A stretch of DNA of 64,000 nt from CAVZTA01 sp963778025 (GCA_963778025.1 CAVZTA010000009.1:385063-449062), one strand, 5' to 3'; positions 28,505 through 37,534 are shown, numbered from the stretch's first letter. Translations and numbers: made by a program. Notes: generated by a model not told the origin, from the sequence alone.

Positions 28505-31500
28505 GTGCTCATGCTGATCCGGTCGGCGAGCGTGCCGAGCATCGCCATCGCCGCCTCGGGCCGCTCGCGCAGGATCGCCTTGACGGCATCGCCGCCCAGG
28601 ACCAGACCCCGGACGCCGGGCGGATCCGCGACGACGGTGGCCGCACGGGTGCCCTCGCGCAGGACCGCGAGCTCGCCGATGTGGTCGCCCTTCTGGTAGC
28701 GCCGCAGGACACGGCGCTCGCCATCGATGTCGCGAACGACCTCCACGCTGCCCTCGACGATGACGATGAGCTCGTCACCGACGTCGCCCTCGCGCACGAG
28801 CGCCTCACCGGCCGCATAGGTGCGCTCGACCGCGGTCGAGGCGAGGCGCTGGAGGTCCTCCGGCGCGAGCATCGAGAACAGCGGGACGCCGCGCAGGAAC
28901 AGCATCCGCTCCAGCTCGTCGAGCGTCGCCGCCGTCTCGGGCATCGGGCTCCCTCCGGGCAGGATGCCGGCCACCGCCGAGCGCACGACGGGGTCCGGAT
29001 CGTCCAGGGCCCGCGCCGCGACCGCGCGCTGCTCCACCGCGAGGTGTGCGGCGAGTGTACGGATGGCGAGCGCGCGGACCCAGCCGTCCCGGTCCTCGAG
29101 CAGACCGCGGGCGACGGCGTTGACGTCGGGTGCCGGACCGTCGGTCGGCTCGGGCTCGCTGTCGAGGAGCCGGACGACCGCGCGCGACAGACGTCCGTCG
29201 CCCAGCGCCTCGAGCGCCTCGATCGCCTGGGCGCGCGTCTCGACGTCGTCCGCGTGGAGGCAGCGGCGGATGAGGCCCGACGCCTCGGGCGCGCCGAGGA
29301 CCGAGAGCGCGCGCAGCAGCCGCGTCTCGATCGCCTGACCCCGCCGCCGGAGGAGCGAGGCCAGGAAGGCCGTGCTCGCCGAGGCGACCGCGTGGTCGTC
29401 GCCCACCTCCTCGGCCGCGACCGCGGCCTCCAGCAACGCCGACTGGCGACGCAGATGGGTCGCGCGGACCACCTGACCGACCGACCACGAGATCAGCGCA
29501 TCGTGTGTCGCGACGTCCTCGGCATCGAGGGCATCGAGCGCGGCGTCCTGGGCGATCTCCGAGCCCTCGCGCAGGGTCTGCACGACGCCGTCCGGCACGG
29601 GCGACCGCGGGCGCAGGGCGCGCGCCGCCGCGGAACGGACCGTCGGAGCGGGATCCGCCAGCGCCGCGACCAGCCGGCGGTCGATCGCGGGCGTCGCGTC
29701 CAGCGACCCCAGGGCGAGCAACGCCGCTTCGCGGACCGCCGCATCGCCGGCCTCGAGCGACGGCTCGATCGAGACGACCGGCGAGCTGCCCCCGAGGCGC
29801 GCGACCCCGTCGAGGCCGGCGATCCTCCCGGCGACATCGTCGGCGGCGATGAGCCGTTCCAGGACCGCGACGCCGTCGTCATGGCGGCCCGTGTGGCACC
29901 ACGCGACCGCAAGCTCCACCTGGACACGCGGGTCGGCGTCGGCCGCGAGGCGCCGGGCGAGCGCGTCGTCGAGCCAGGGCGAACCCGACCGGCCGTCGAG
30001 CGCGGTCGCGGTGCGGACGGCCCGTGCGCGGACCTCCGGGTCGGTGTCGGCGACCGCCGCGGTCACGGGTGGCAACGCCTCGGGCGCGCCCGCCGAGGCG
30101 AGCGCATCGAGGGTCGCCAGCCGGACGGTCCGGTCGGGGTCGCCGAGCATCGGGACCAGATCGCTCGCGACGTCGCGCGTCCCGATCCGACCCAGGAGCT
30201 CGACCGCGAGCCGCCGCTCGCCCGGCCGCTCGGCCTGGAGCGCGGCGCGCAGGTCCGTCACCACGCCGGGACTCCGGGTCAGGGCCGCGAGTCCCGGGCC
30301 GCCCTCCAGCACCTGCTCGGCGAGGCCTCCGCGAAGCGTCGCCACGAGGCTCGCGGCATAGCGACCCCGGATCATCCAGACCACGGCCAGGCATGCCAGG
30401 GATGCGACGACGCCGACCGCGAACAGCTGCTCGTTGGAGAACGCGGACGCGATGATCAGGAACACGCCGGCGATCACCGTGCCCACCTGACCCGGGACGC
30501 CGTCGATGAACGCCCGGACCTGGCCGCGCCGGCTCGCCGGGACGACCGAGAAGAACGCGTTCCACGCCGTGTTCGACAGCCCGCGCTGCGTGACCTCCTG
30601 GGTGAACTTCACCCCGATCGCCGTCCCGATCCCGAAGGTCACGAACCACACCCCGAACCCGAGGAGGTACGCCAGCGGCAAGAGCAGCGCCACGGTGACC
30701 ACGCCCAGGCGCGCGTACAGGCGGTTCGCGACGAGCGAGGCCATCAGGAACGATGTCGCGGTCACCGCGGCGGCGAACAGTCCGAGGGCCGTGGCGAGCT
30801 CGCCCTGGCCGGGGAACGCGGCGGTCATCGCGCCCGAGAACGGGTACTGCATGGCGTTGAGGAGGATCGCGAACAGCACGTAGGCGACCGCGACCAGCCG
30901 CATCAACGGCGACCGCGCGACGTCCAGGGCACCCGCGCGCAGTGCCCCCAGCGCGCCCATCCGCGCGCCGTGCGCGTCGGTGACCGGATGCAGGCGCGGG
31001 CGCAGTCGCACCAGCGCGAGCGCGGCCACGACGAGCAGCACGGCGTACCCGACGATGATCGCGGACGGGCCGATGAGGGCGGCCAGCGGCCCCGCCGCCA
31101 GCAACCCCACGAAGCCGCCGCCGATCGCGGCGCTCGTGCACAGCGAGAACAGCCGCCGTGCCTGGCGGGCGTGGAACGTCGATCCGGCGACCGTCCACAG
31201 GATCGTCGTGAGCAGCGCGCCCGCCGTGAACACCGACACCCAGGCGACCGCGTACAGGGCGACCGAACCGGACATGGTGGCGATGCCCTCGAGGGCGAGG
31301 ATCGCCGCGATGACCAGCAGGATCGAGGGCACGACCCGCTCGCCCGTCGCCCGCGCGACGACCGCCCCATACCCGAGCGTCGCGACCAGCCCGACGGTCC
31401 CCAGCCCGATGTACAGCGGCGGCAGGATCGTCGGTCCGACGGCATCGAGGACCAGCGTCGTCACGGCGACTTCGCCGAGTCCCCGCCCCGCCTCGGCGGC

Positions 31501-31578
31501 CGCGAACGCGAGGCCCAGCAGCGCTACCAGTCGGCCTTCGCCGGGGCGGATGGCGAGCGCTCGTGCGAGCCGGTTCAC
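28501..31578 (-). CDS. transporter-like membrane domain + HEAT repeats + cyclic-nucleotide-binding domain
   Basis: 1025 residues, GTG start at 31578, intact. Residues 1-410 hold about 12 membrane segments in an MFS-like or ATP/ADP-carrier-like arrangement (FGVWFVTFGIGTAIGVKFTQEVTQRGLSNTAWNAFFSVVP is typical of that group). Residues about 430-900 are a long run of HEAT repeats (DPDRTVRLATLDALA, DPAPTVRSAAARAL, DPDPVVRSAVAGIL). Residues 905-1025 form a cNMP-binding domain with GDVGDELIVIVEGSVEVV and the phosphate cassette IGELAVLREGTRAATVVA, including the key Glu and Arg. Helical repeats probably relay nucleotide binding to the membrane part. The cargo is unknown. The cyclase follows by ATGA overlap. 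Confidence 0.85.
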   Translation of the reverse strand: MNRLARALAIRPGEGRLVALLGLAFAAAEAGRGLGEVAVTTLVLDAVGPTILPPLYIGLGTVGLVATLGYGAVVARATGERVVPSILLVIAAILALEGIATMSGSVALYAVAWVSVFTAGALLTTILWTVAGSTFHARQARRLFSLCTSAAIGGGFVGLLAAGPLAALIGPSAIIVGYAVLLVVAALALVRLRPRLHPVTDAHGARMGALGALRAGALDVARSPLMRLVAVAYVLFAILLNAMQYPFSGAMTAAFPGQGELATALGLFAAAVTATSFLMASLVANRLYARLGVVTVALLLPLAYLLGFGVWFVTFGIGTAIGVKFTQEVTQRGLSNTAWNAFFSVVPASRRGQVRAFIDGVPGQVGTVIAGVFLIIASAFSNEQLFAVGVVASLACLAVVWMIRGRYAASLVATLRGGLAEQVLEGGPGLAALTRSPGVVTDLRAALQAERPGERRLAVELLGRIGTRDVASDLVPMLGDPDRTVRLATLDALASAGAPEALPPVTAAVADTDPEVRARAVRTATALDGRSGSPWLDDALARRLAADADPRVQVELAVAWCHTGRHDDGVAVLERLIAADDVAGRIAGLDGVARLGGSSPVVSIEPSLEAGDAAVREAALLALGSLDATPAIDRRLVAALADPAPTVRSAAARALRPRSPVPDGVVQTLREGSEIAQDAALDALDAEDVATHDALISWSVGQVVRATHLRRQSALLEAAVAAEEVGDDHAVASASTAFLASLLRRRGQAIETRLLRALSVLGAPEASGLIRRCLHADDVETRAQAIEALEALGDGRLSRAVVRLLDSEPEPTDGPAPDVNAVARGLLEDRDGWVRALAIRTLAAHLAVEQRAVAARALDDPDPVVRSAVAGILPGGSPMPETAATLDELERMLFLRGVPLFSMLAPEDLQRLASTAVERTYAAGEALVREGDVGDELIVIVEGSVEVVRDIDGERRVLRRYQKGDHIGELAVLREGTRAATVVADPPGVRGLVLGGDAVKAILRERPEAAMAMLGTLADRISMST

Positions 31579-31773
31579 GTGGGGCGGACGGGTGACGGTG
31601 GTTCGAGGCGGCGCACGGGCGTCGACGAGCTCCGATGGGCCGGGGAGCGGGCGGTCCCCCTCGACACGATGATGGCATGCGCCGGTGACGGTCGGACAGT
31701 CGCCGGCCCGTCAGCCGACGATCACGCCACGAGGGCGACCCCCGCCGCCCGGACGCACCAGCGTCCGCCAGGG

Positions 31774-32604
31774 CTACAGGTCGACCGCTCCGGTGACGCA
31801 GGTGACCGTGCCGCCGCCGACCCAGATGCGCCCGTCCGCGTCCTGGTCGATGAACGCGCGTCCGGCTCGGCCGAGCACCGTGCCCTGGCTGGCCACGTAC
31901 GGCGACGTCACGCGCCCGGTCCGCAGGAGCCACCCGGCGAGCGATGCGTTGAGGCTGCCGGTGACCGGGTCCTCCACGGTCGAGCCATCCTTCGGGAAGA
32001 ACGCTCGGACCTCGATCGCCGCCTCCGATCCCGGCGGCTGCGGTCCGGCGACGCCGATGTCGAGGTCGACGGGCCCCGGCCGGATCGCCAGGACCTCATC
32101 GACCGATCGCAGCCACACGGCGACCCAGCCCGGACCGTTGTCGACCCACTCCGCGTCCACGACGGCGTCGCGCTCGATCCGCAGCTGCTCGACGACCCGC
32201 TCGAGCACCTCGTCCTCGACGGCCCCCGAGCGCACGAGCGGGGGCGCGGCGAATGCGAGCCGTCCGTCGCCGCGCCGGATGGCGATCAGGCCGGCCTGGC
32301 ACTCCTGGACGATGGTGTCGTCACCGCCGGGCGTGCCACCGACCTCCAGCCACGCGTGGCACGTGCCCAGCGTCGGATGGCCCGCGAAGGGCAGCTCGGC
32401 GACCGGCGTGAAGATCCGGACCCGGTAGTCGGCGCCCGGGTCGGTCGGGCGGAGGAGGAACGTCGTCTCCGAGAGGTTGGTCCAGTTCGCGAACCGGGCC
32501 ATCTCCTCGGTCGTCAGGCCGTCCGCATCGTGGACGACCGCGACGGGATTGCCGCGATAGGGCGCGGTCGTGAAGACGTCGACCTGTCGGAACGTGCGTG
32601 CCAT
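31774..32604 (-). CDS. PhzF-family isomerase-like protein
   Basis: 276 residues, complete. The PhzF fold has two similar halves; N-terminal motifs are FRQVDVFTTAPYRGNPVAVVHDADGL, NLSETTFLL (catalytic Glu), RIFTPVAELPFAGHPTLGTCH; the second half has VRAFFPKDGSTVEDPVTGSLNASLAGWL, matching the family's EDPATGSA. PhzF proteins isomerise dihydro-aromatic compounds, and most family members have unassigned substrates. No phenazine genes are near. Read leftward, it lies 29 bases downstream of marR's stop and could be cotranscribed with it. Confidence 0.9.
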   Translation of the reverse strand: MARTFRQVDVFTTAPYRGNPVAVVHDADGLTTEEMARFANWTNLSETTFLLRPTDPGADYRVRIFTPVAELPFAGHPTLGTCHAWLEVGGTPGGDDTIVQECQAGLIAIRRGDGRLAFAAPPLVRSGAVEDEVLERVVEQLRIERDAVVDAEWVDNGPGWVAVWLRSVDEVLAIRPGPVDLDIGVAGPQPPGSEAAIEVRAFFPKDGSTVEDPVTGSLNASLAGWLLRTGRVTSPYVASQGTVLGRAGRAFIDQDADGRIWVGGGTVTCVTGAVDL

Positions 32605-32633
32605 CGGCCGAGTGTGCCATCGACCGCGCGTCG

Positions 32634-33179
32634 TCAGCCGGCCGAGCCCGCTTCGCGCTCCTCGATCAGCCGGTGGATCCGGGCGGTGTGCTTCTGGAGG
32701 AGCTCCCGGTCGTCGGTCAGGAAGCGCAGGATGACCAGCCACTCGTCCGCGGTGTAGCGCTCGGCGAGTGCCCGGCCCTCTTCGACGAAGGCGTCGAACG
32801 CCGGGGCGACGATCTCGCCGACGCGGGGCGTGACCTCGACCATCACGCGCCGGCGGTCGACGTCGTCGCGCACCCGTCGGACGAGGCCCGCCGCCTCGAG
32901 TCGATCCAGCGCGGCGGTCGTCGCGCCGCTCGAGAGGTGAGCGGCGGTACCCAGCTGGCCGGCCGTCATCCGGCCCGCGCGCTCGATGAGGTCGATGCAG
33001 CGCATGTCGGTCCGGTTCATCCCGACGTACAGCGCGACGGCCTCGTCGAACAGGTCCTGGTCGGTCTGCCAGCCGCGGATGGTCTCGATGCCGTGCCGTT
33101 CCAGGTCCTCGAAGGACCAGCCCTCGGGCAGCGGTCGGCGTGTTTCGCGCGCGATGTCTTGACATTCGAAAATCTGCAC
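32634..33179 (-). CDS. MarR-family transcriptional regulator
   Basis: 181 residues with GTG start at 33179; no ATG lies in frame before residue 50. Winged-helix core at about residues 60-140: MRCIDLIERAGRMTAGQLGTAAHLSSGATTAALDRLEAAGLVRRVRDDVDRRRVMVEVTP, followed by a helical dimer tail. Divergent from an ABC export pair at 33228 with only 48 bases between the two starts, the classic layout for a MarR repressor controlling its neighbouring efflux genes. Direct repeats at 33153 and 33186 surround its start codon and the ABC promoter. Effector unknown. Confidence 0.88.
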   Translation of the reverse strand: MQIFECQDIARETRRPLPEGWSFEDLERHGIETIRGWQTDQDLFDEAVALYVGMNRTDMRCIDLIERAGRMTAGQLGTAAHLSSGATTAALDRLEAAGLVRRVRDDVDRRRVMVEVTPRVGEIVAPAFDAFVEEGRALAERYTADEWLVILRFLTDDRELLQKHTARIHRLIEEREAGSAG

Positions 33180-33202
33180 CGCTAAGATATCTTGGCAGTC
33201 GA
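33153..33202 (+). promoter_or_regulatory. two 17-bp direct repeats, likely MarR operator
   Basis: GATGTCTTGACATTCGA at 33153-33169 and GATATCTTGGCAGTCGA at 33186-33202 agree at 14 of 17 positions. The first covers the -35 and contains the inverted repeat TGTC-TT-GACA; the second covers the -10 and start site and contains AAGATATCTT on its left edge. The marR start codon (33179) lies between them. Binding would affect both genes. Confidence 0.6.
33159..33188 (+). promoter_or_regulatory. promoter of the ABC export genes
   Basis: TTGACA at 33159-33164, 18-base spacer, TAAGAT at 33183-33188; start expected near 33195 and GGAGG at 33216-33220 before ATG 33228. Strong match to the housekeeping consensus. 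Confidence 0.65.
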
Positions 33203-33227
33203 GACATCGTAGCACGGAGGTCGGTCC

Positions 33228-34202
33228 ATGACCGCGATCCACACGGAGTCGCTCGTCAAGGTCTACGCGGGCAAGGTCCGCGCCCTCGACGGCGTCTCCT
33301 TCGACGTCGCCGAGGGCGAGGTGTTCGCCCTGCTCGGCCCGAACGGCGCGGGCAAGACCACGACGGTGAAGATCCTGACGACGCTGTCGACGCCGACGTC
33401 GGGCACGGCCTCGGTCGCCGGCCACGACGTGGTGCGCGCGGCACCCGCCGTGCGGCGGGCGATCGGCGTCGTCGCCCAGCGGCCGGGGTTCGATCCCACG
33501 GCCACCGGCCGCGAGAACCTCGCGCTCCAGGGCCGCTTCTTCGGGATGAGCGGACGAGCGCTGACGGCCCGCATCGACGAGCTGCTGGCGATGGTCGAGC
33601 TCACCGATGCGGCCGATCGCATCGCCGGGACGTACTCCGGCGGGATGGCGCGTCGACTGGACATCGCGCTCGGCCTGGTCCATCGGCCGCGCGTGCTGTT
33701 CCTCGACGAGCCCACGACCGGCCTGGACCCCGAGGTCCGTGCCGCGATGTGGTCCGAGATCCGGCGCCTCGCTGCGAGCGAAGGCCTGACGATCCTGCTC
33801 ACGACCCACTACCTCGAGGAGGCCGACCGGCTCGCGTCGCGGCTCGCGATCCTCGACCACGGGAAGGTCGTCGCCGGCGGCACGCCCGACGAGCTCAAGT
33901 CCGAGCTCCGCGGCGATGCCATCGCGGTCGAGCTGCGCGACGGGGCAGGGGAGGCGAGCGTGCGCTCGGCGCTGGGCTCCATCCCGGGCCTGAGCGACCT
34001 CACGTTCGAGGATCGGACGGTCCATCTCCGGGTCGCGACGGGTGCGACCGCGCTGCCCGGCGTCCTCGCCGCACTCGATGAGCGGGGCCTTGCCGTCGCC
34101 GCGGCGACCGTCTCCCGCCCGTCGCTCGACGACGTCTACCTCCGCCATACCGGCCGCTCGTTCGCGGCGGCCGAGCGCACCCTCCAGGAGGCCGCCCGAT
34201 GA
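33228..34202 (+). CDS. ABC transporter ATP-binding protein (DrrA-like)
   Basis: 324 residues. Nucleotide-binding domain with LLGPNGAGKTTTVKIL (Walker A), YSGGMARRLDIALGLVHRP (signature), RVLFLDEPTTGLDP (Walker B) and LLTTHYLEEADRLA (switch His). The C-terminal extension of about 90 residues, ending TVSRPSLDDVYLRHTGRSF, is typical of the daunorubicin-resistance (DrrA) family. Powers the ABC-2 permease encoded next, with an ATGA joint. Probable export of a drug, lipid or natural product; the MarR regulator next door supports a stress-inducible pump. Confidence 0.93.
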   Translation: MTAIHTESLVKVYAGKVRALDGVSFDVAEGEVFALLGPNGAGKTTTVKILTTLSTPTSGTASVAGHDVVRAAPAVRRAIGVVAQRPGFDPTATGRENLALQGRFFGMSGRALTARIDELLAMVELTDAADRIAGTYSGGMARRLDIALGLVHRPRVLFLDEPTTGLDPEVRAAMWSEIRRLAASEGLTILLTTHYLEEADRLASRLAILDHGKVVAGGTPDELKSELRGDAIAVELRDGAGEASVRSALGSIPGLSDLTFEDRTVHLRVATGATALPGVLAALDERGLAVAAATVSRPSLDDVYLRHTGRSFAAAERTLQEAAR

Positions 34203-34972
34203 CCGCCGCCGTGCTCCACACCGGAGCGATCACCGCCCGCCACGTCCGGACGTTCGCGCGCCAGCCGTGGTGGATCGCCATCAGCCTGATGCAGCCGGTG
34301 ATCTACCTGCTGCTGTTCAGCCAGCTGTTCCAGGCCGTCGGGCGCCTGCCCGCATTCGGCGGGTCGTACCTCGACTTCCTGCTGCCGGGCGTGGTCGTGA
34401 TGAGCGCGCTGTCCTCGGGTGGCTGGGCCGGCACCGCGTCGATCGACGACATCCATCGCGGGGTCATGGACCGTGTGCTCGTGACGCCCGTCCGCCGCTT
34501 CGCGGTGATCGTCGGGCACCTCGGCCAGCAGGCGGTCATCGTCGTGCTCCAGGCGCTCGTGCTCATCGCCCTGGGCGTGGTCATGGGCGCGCGCTTCGAC
34601 GGCGGCATCCCCGGGATCGTCGTGATGCTCGGCGCCTCGATCCTGCTGGGGGTCGGTATCGGCGCGCTGTCGCATGCGATCGCGCTGCGGACCCGCGCGC
34701 AGGAGACCCTCATCGCCGTCAGCCAGGGGATCATCCTGCCGATGACGTTCCTGTCGACGGTGTTCATGGTCCCGGCGCTCATGCCGGACTGGATGGCCAC
34801 GGTCGCCGCGTACAACCCGCTGACGTGGGCGGCCGATGCCTCGCGCATCGCGTTGTCGGCCACGCCCGACTGGCCGGCGGTGGCGATGCGGCTGGTGTGG
34901 CTGGCCGCGTTCGCGGCGGTCGGGCTCGTGATCGCGCTTCGCTCGTTCCGGACGTACCGCCGCTCCGCCTGA
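34199..34972 (+). CDS. ABC-2 type permease (DrrB-like)
   Basis: 257 residues, six membrane segments. Begins on the ATGA of the ATPase gene. Motifs of the ABC-2 family: WIAISLMQPVIYLLLFSQLF near the start, DFLLPGVVVMSALSSGGWAG, VMDRVLVTPVRRFAVIVGHL and the last-but-one stretch FLSTVFMVPALMPDWMATVAAYNPLTWAADA, a DrrB hallmark. Forms the membrane channel with the DrrA-like protein. Substrate unknown. Confidence 0.92.
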   Translation: MTAAVLHTGAITARHVRTFARQPWWIAISLMQPVIYLLLFSQLFQAVGRLPAFGGSYLDFLLPGVVVMSALSSGGWAGTASIDDIHRGVMDRVLVTPVRRFAVIVGHLGQQAVIVVLQALVLIALGVVMGARFDGGIPGIVVMLGASILLGVGIGALSHAIALRTRAQETLIAVSQGIILPMTFLSTVFMVPALMPDWMATVAAYNPLTWAADASRIALSATPDWPAVAMRLVWLAAFAAVGLVIALRSFRTYRRSA

Positions 34973-35308
34973 GGTCGTCATCCCTCGCCGCTCACCGCCG
35001 GGTCGGCCCCTCGTGGGTCGGCCCGGCGTCCGTCACCCGCGACTTGGCCGTGCCCGCGGCCCGCGGCCCCCTGCCAGCAACGTGACCGCTCACGTCCGCA
35101 GCGGCTGCGCACCTCACGCAGCCAAGGAGGCCCGGATCACCGACGTGACCAGTGTGCCCAGCGCGGACATGAGCAACGCGATCGCTGAGCCGCGCGAAAC
35201 CGGGCAAACCTCGCCACGTGACCCGCGGGCCGGGATGCGCGACACTAGGGGCCACACATCCGAGCCCTTGACGCGTGCCGTGGCGCGCCATCCCGGAGGA
35301 ACCGCCCA
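34973..35308 (+). other. intergenic spacer of 336 bases
   Basis: No gene is supported. It contains one relative of the repeat family at 4373-4672 (see 35145-35186) and, close to the E2 gene, TTGACG at 35270-35275 without a convincing -10. GGAGGA at 35295-35300 is the ribosome site of the E2 gene. Confidence 0.6.
35145..35186 (+). repeat. fifth copy of the GAGCARC-n-GATCGCT element
   Basis: GTGACC at 35145-35150, a 20-base gap, then GAGCAACGCGATCGCT at 35171-35186. The same two blocks with the same 20-base gap occur at 4631-4672, 30 kb away. The region upstream (CTCACGCAGCC...AAGGAGG) also echoes that copy. Confidence 0.5.
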
Positions 35309-36910
35309 GTGGCCAAGGTGACGATGCCCCAGCTCGGCGAGTCGGTCGCCGAGGGGACCGTCGGACGATGGCTCAAGCAGCCCGGCGACACCGTCGCGAA
35401 ATACGAGCCGCTCCTCGAGGTCATCACCGACAAGGTGAATGCCGAGGTCCCCTCGCCGTACGCCGGCGTGCTCAAGGAGATCCTCGTCGAAGAGGGGGCG
35501 ACCGTCCCCAACAACGCCGAGATCGCGATCATCGAGACCGCCGACGAGGGCGGCGCCGATGCCCCCGCGCCCGTCGCGACCGAGGCGCAGGCGGGCGCCG
35601 AGCCCGACGGCGTCGCGACCGTCGAGCCGAGGAACGTCGAAGCAGCCACGCCGGAGCCTGCCCGCCCCGCCGAGCCGGTGGCAGCGACGGCCGTGAGCGC
35701 GCCGGCCCAGGGCCCCGCGGGCTCGGACGAGCGCAGCGTCGAAGAGACCCAGCGAGCCGCCGCGATGGCCGCTCCCGCGGCGCCCAGCGCCGCACCCGCC
35801 GCGCCGAGCCCCGCGCCCGCGGCTGCTGCCGGGACGTCGAACGGCACGGCCGGTGCGGCCGGCGCCGGCGACCCCAACGCCCGGATGACGCCCGCCGTCC
35901 GTCGCCTCCTCCGCGAGCACGGGCTCGAGGCCGCGATGATCGTCGGCACCGGCGGCGGCGGCCGGATCACGCGCGAGGATGTCACCGACTACGTGGAGGC
36001 GGTCCGGACCGGCACGGCCGTGGGGCGCCAGGATCCGAGCGCCTCGCCCAGCGCATCGACGGCATCCGTCCCGACCCCGTCGACACAAGCCGCCACGCCG
36101 TCGGCACCTGCCGCGCCCGCGGCCCCCACCGCGGCTCCCGCGCCCGCCGCTCCCCGGGTCCCGGCCCCCGCCGTCGCCCCGTCGATCGCCTTCCCCGACG
36201 GCGCCGACGAGGTCCTCCTGCCGATGACCCAGATGCGCAAGGGCATCGCGGCGCAGATGACCCGGGCGCTCCAGGTCCCGCACGCCTACGTGCAGATGGA
36301 GATCGACGCGACCAACCTCGTGAAGCTCCGCGAGGCCGCGAAGAAGGACTACCAGGCGAAGGAGGGCGGCTCGCTCAGCTTCGTCCCGTTCGTCATCAAG
36401 GCGGCGGTGGATGCGCTCAAGAAGCATCCCGCGTTCAACGCCCACTGGACCGACCAGGGGATCCTCGCCAAGCGACGTATCAACATGGGGGTCGCGGTCG
36501 CCGTCGACGACGGGCTTCTCGTCCCGGTCGTCCGGGACGTCGACGCGCTCTCGATCGCCGGCCTCAACCGCGCCATCGCCGACGTCGCCGGGCGCGCACG
36601 CACGAACAAGCTCCGCATCGACGACTTCGGCGGCGGCACGTTCACCATCGACAACACGGGCTATCTCGGCACGAACCTGGTGATGCCGATCATCAACGTG
36701 CCCGAGGTCGCGATCCTGACGATGGAGGCCATCACCAAGCGGCCGGTCGTCAAGGAGACGCCCGACGGCGACGTCATCGCCATCCGACCCGTGATGAACA
36801 TGGTCCTTGCCATCGACCATCGGGCCAACGATGGCGCCGGTGCGGCGGCGTTCCTGCGGGACGTCAAGGCCTGGCTCGAGCACGTCGGCCCCGACGTGCC
36901 GATCTGGTAG
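35309..36910 (+). CDS. 2-oxo acid dehydrogenase E2 (lipoyl acyltransferase)
   Basis: 533 residues, GTG start after GGAGGA. Order: lipoyl domain (about 1-78) with the lipoyl-lysine in LEVITDKVNAEVPSP; a long Ala/Pro-rich linker; a peripheral subunit-binding domain near residues 190-225 (RMTPAVRRLLREHGLEAAMI...RITREDV); a second Ala/Pro linker; the catalytic domain from about 305 (MTQMRKGIAAQMTRALQVPHAYVQMEID) ending with DHRANDGAGAAAFLRDVK. The active-site HxxxDG is present as HRANDG. It passes acyl groups to CoA and forms the core of the complex. E1 and E3 are encoded at 22-26 kb; lipA is three genes on. Confidence 0.93.
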   Translation: MAKVTMPQLGESVAEGTVGRWLKQPGDTVAKYEPLLEVITDKVNAEVPSPYAGVLKEILVEEGATVPNNAEIAIIETADEGGADAPAPVATEAQAGAEPDGVATVEPRNVEAATPEPARPAEPVAATAVSAPAQGPAGSDERSVEETQRAAAMAAPAAPSAAPAAPSPAPAAAAGTSNGTAGAAGAGDPNARMTPAVRRLLREHGLEAAMIVGTGGGGRITREDVTDYVEAVRTGTAVGRQDPSASPSASTASVPTPSTQAATPSAPAAPAAPTAAPAPAAPRVPAPAVAPSIAFPDGADEVLLPMTQMRKGIAAQMTRALQVPHAYVQMEIDATNLVKLREAAKKDYQAKEGGSLSFVPFVIKAAVDALKKHPAFNAHWTDQGILAKRRINMGVAVAVDDGLLVPVVRDVDALSIAGLNRAIADVAGRARTNKLRIDDFGGGTFTIDNTGYLGTNLVMPIINVPEVAILTMEAITKRPVVKETPDGDVIAIRPVMNMVLAIDHRANDGAGAAAFLRDVKAWLEHVGPDVPIW

Positions 36911-36937
36911 CCGGCCGGAGCCGGCCAAGGGGAGCTG

Positions 36938-37534
36938 GTGACTGACGACTCGGACGTCGAGCGACGGGGTCGTCCGTCGATCGAGGAGCGGGTCGCCCGC
37001 CGCAAGGAGGTCGACCGGCACGGCAAGGATCGCTACGACACGCTGCTGCGCCATCTGCGCGCCGGCCAGGAGATCCCGCTCGAGCGACGGGCACGGCGCG
37101 AGGCCCTCGACTGGCATCCCATCGCGGGCAAGCTGGTCATCGCGGCGCTCGCGATCGCGGCCGCATATCTCGTCGTCAGCACGGTCGTCAACGTCATCCG
37201 CGAGAACCGGGTCGACCAGTGGACGGGGCCGGACACGAGCGTGACCTCGGGCCAGAAGCTCGACGGCTGCCCCTCGCTCTTCCACGCGGACGATCCGGTG
37301 TTCCCGAACTGGATCCGCTTCAAGGGCGCGATCTTCCAGCAGGCCGAGGCGGTGGTCCCGGTCGGCGACACCAACATCGGCTCGTCGTATCTGGACAGCG
37401 GGTACACGCTCGAACGGATGCGCATCTACACGGTCGAGATCTCGGGACTGGGCCCGCCGGGGAGCCGGATCGTCGTCCGGAACGGCAACGCGCCCGGGTC
37501 GGAGGTGTATCGCAAGGTCGACGAGTGCTCCTGA
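36938..37534 (+). CDS. single-pass membrane protein, unknown function
   Basis: 198 residues, GTG start. A charged N-terminus of about 65 residues (RRGRPSIEERVARRKEVDRHGKDRYDT) precedes one membrane helix, LVIAALAIAAAYLVVSTVV, and an external domain of about 110 residues with two cysteines (GCPSLF, DECS) that could form a disulfide. No domain is recognised. Sits between E2 and an epimerase gene, 27 and 13 bases from them, so it is probably part of that operon. Confidence 0.75.
   Translation: MTDDSDVERRGRPSIEERVARRKEVDRHGKDRYDTLLRHLRAGQEIPLERRARREALDWHPIAGKLVIAALAIAAAYLVVSTVVNVIRENRVDQWTGPDTSVTSGQKLDGCPSLFHADDPVFPNWIRFKGAIFQQAEAVVPVGDTNIGSSYLDSGYTLERMRIYTVEISGLGPPGSRIVVRNGNAPGSEVYRKVDECS

Noticed and set aside
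28681..32757. A 1358-codon open frame on the plus strand
   Set aside because: Antisense to the HEAT/cNBD transporter and phzF genes, with shadow-frame composition and no domain.
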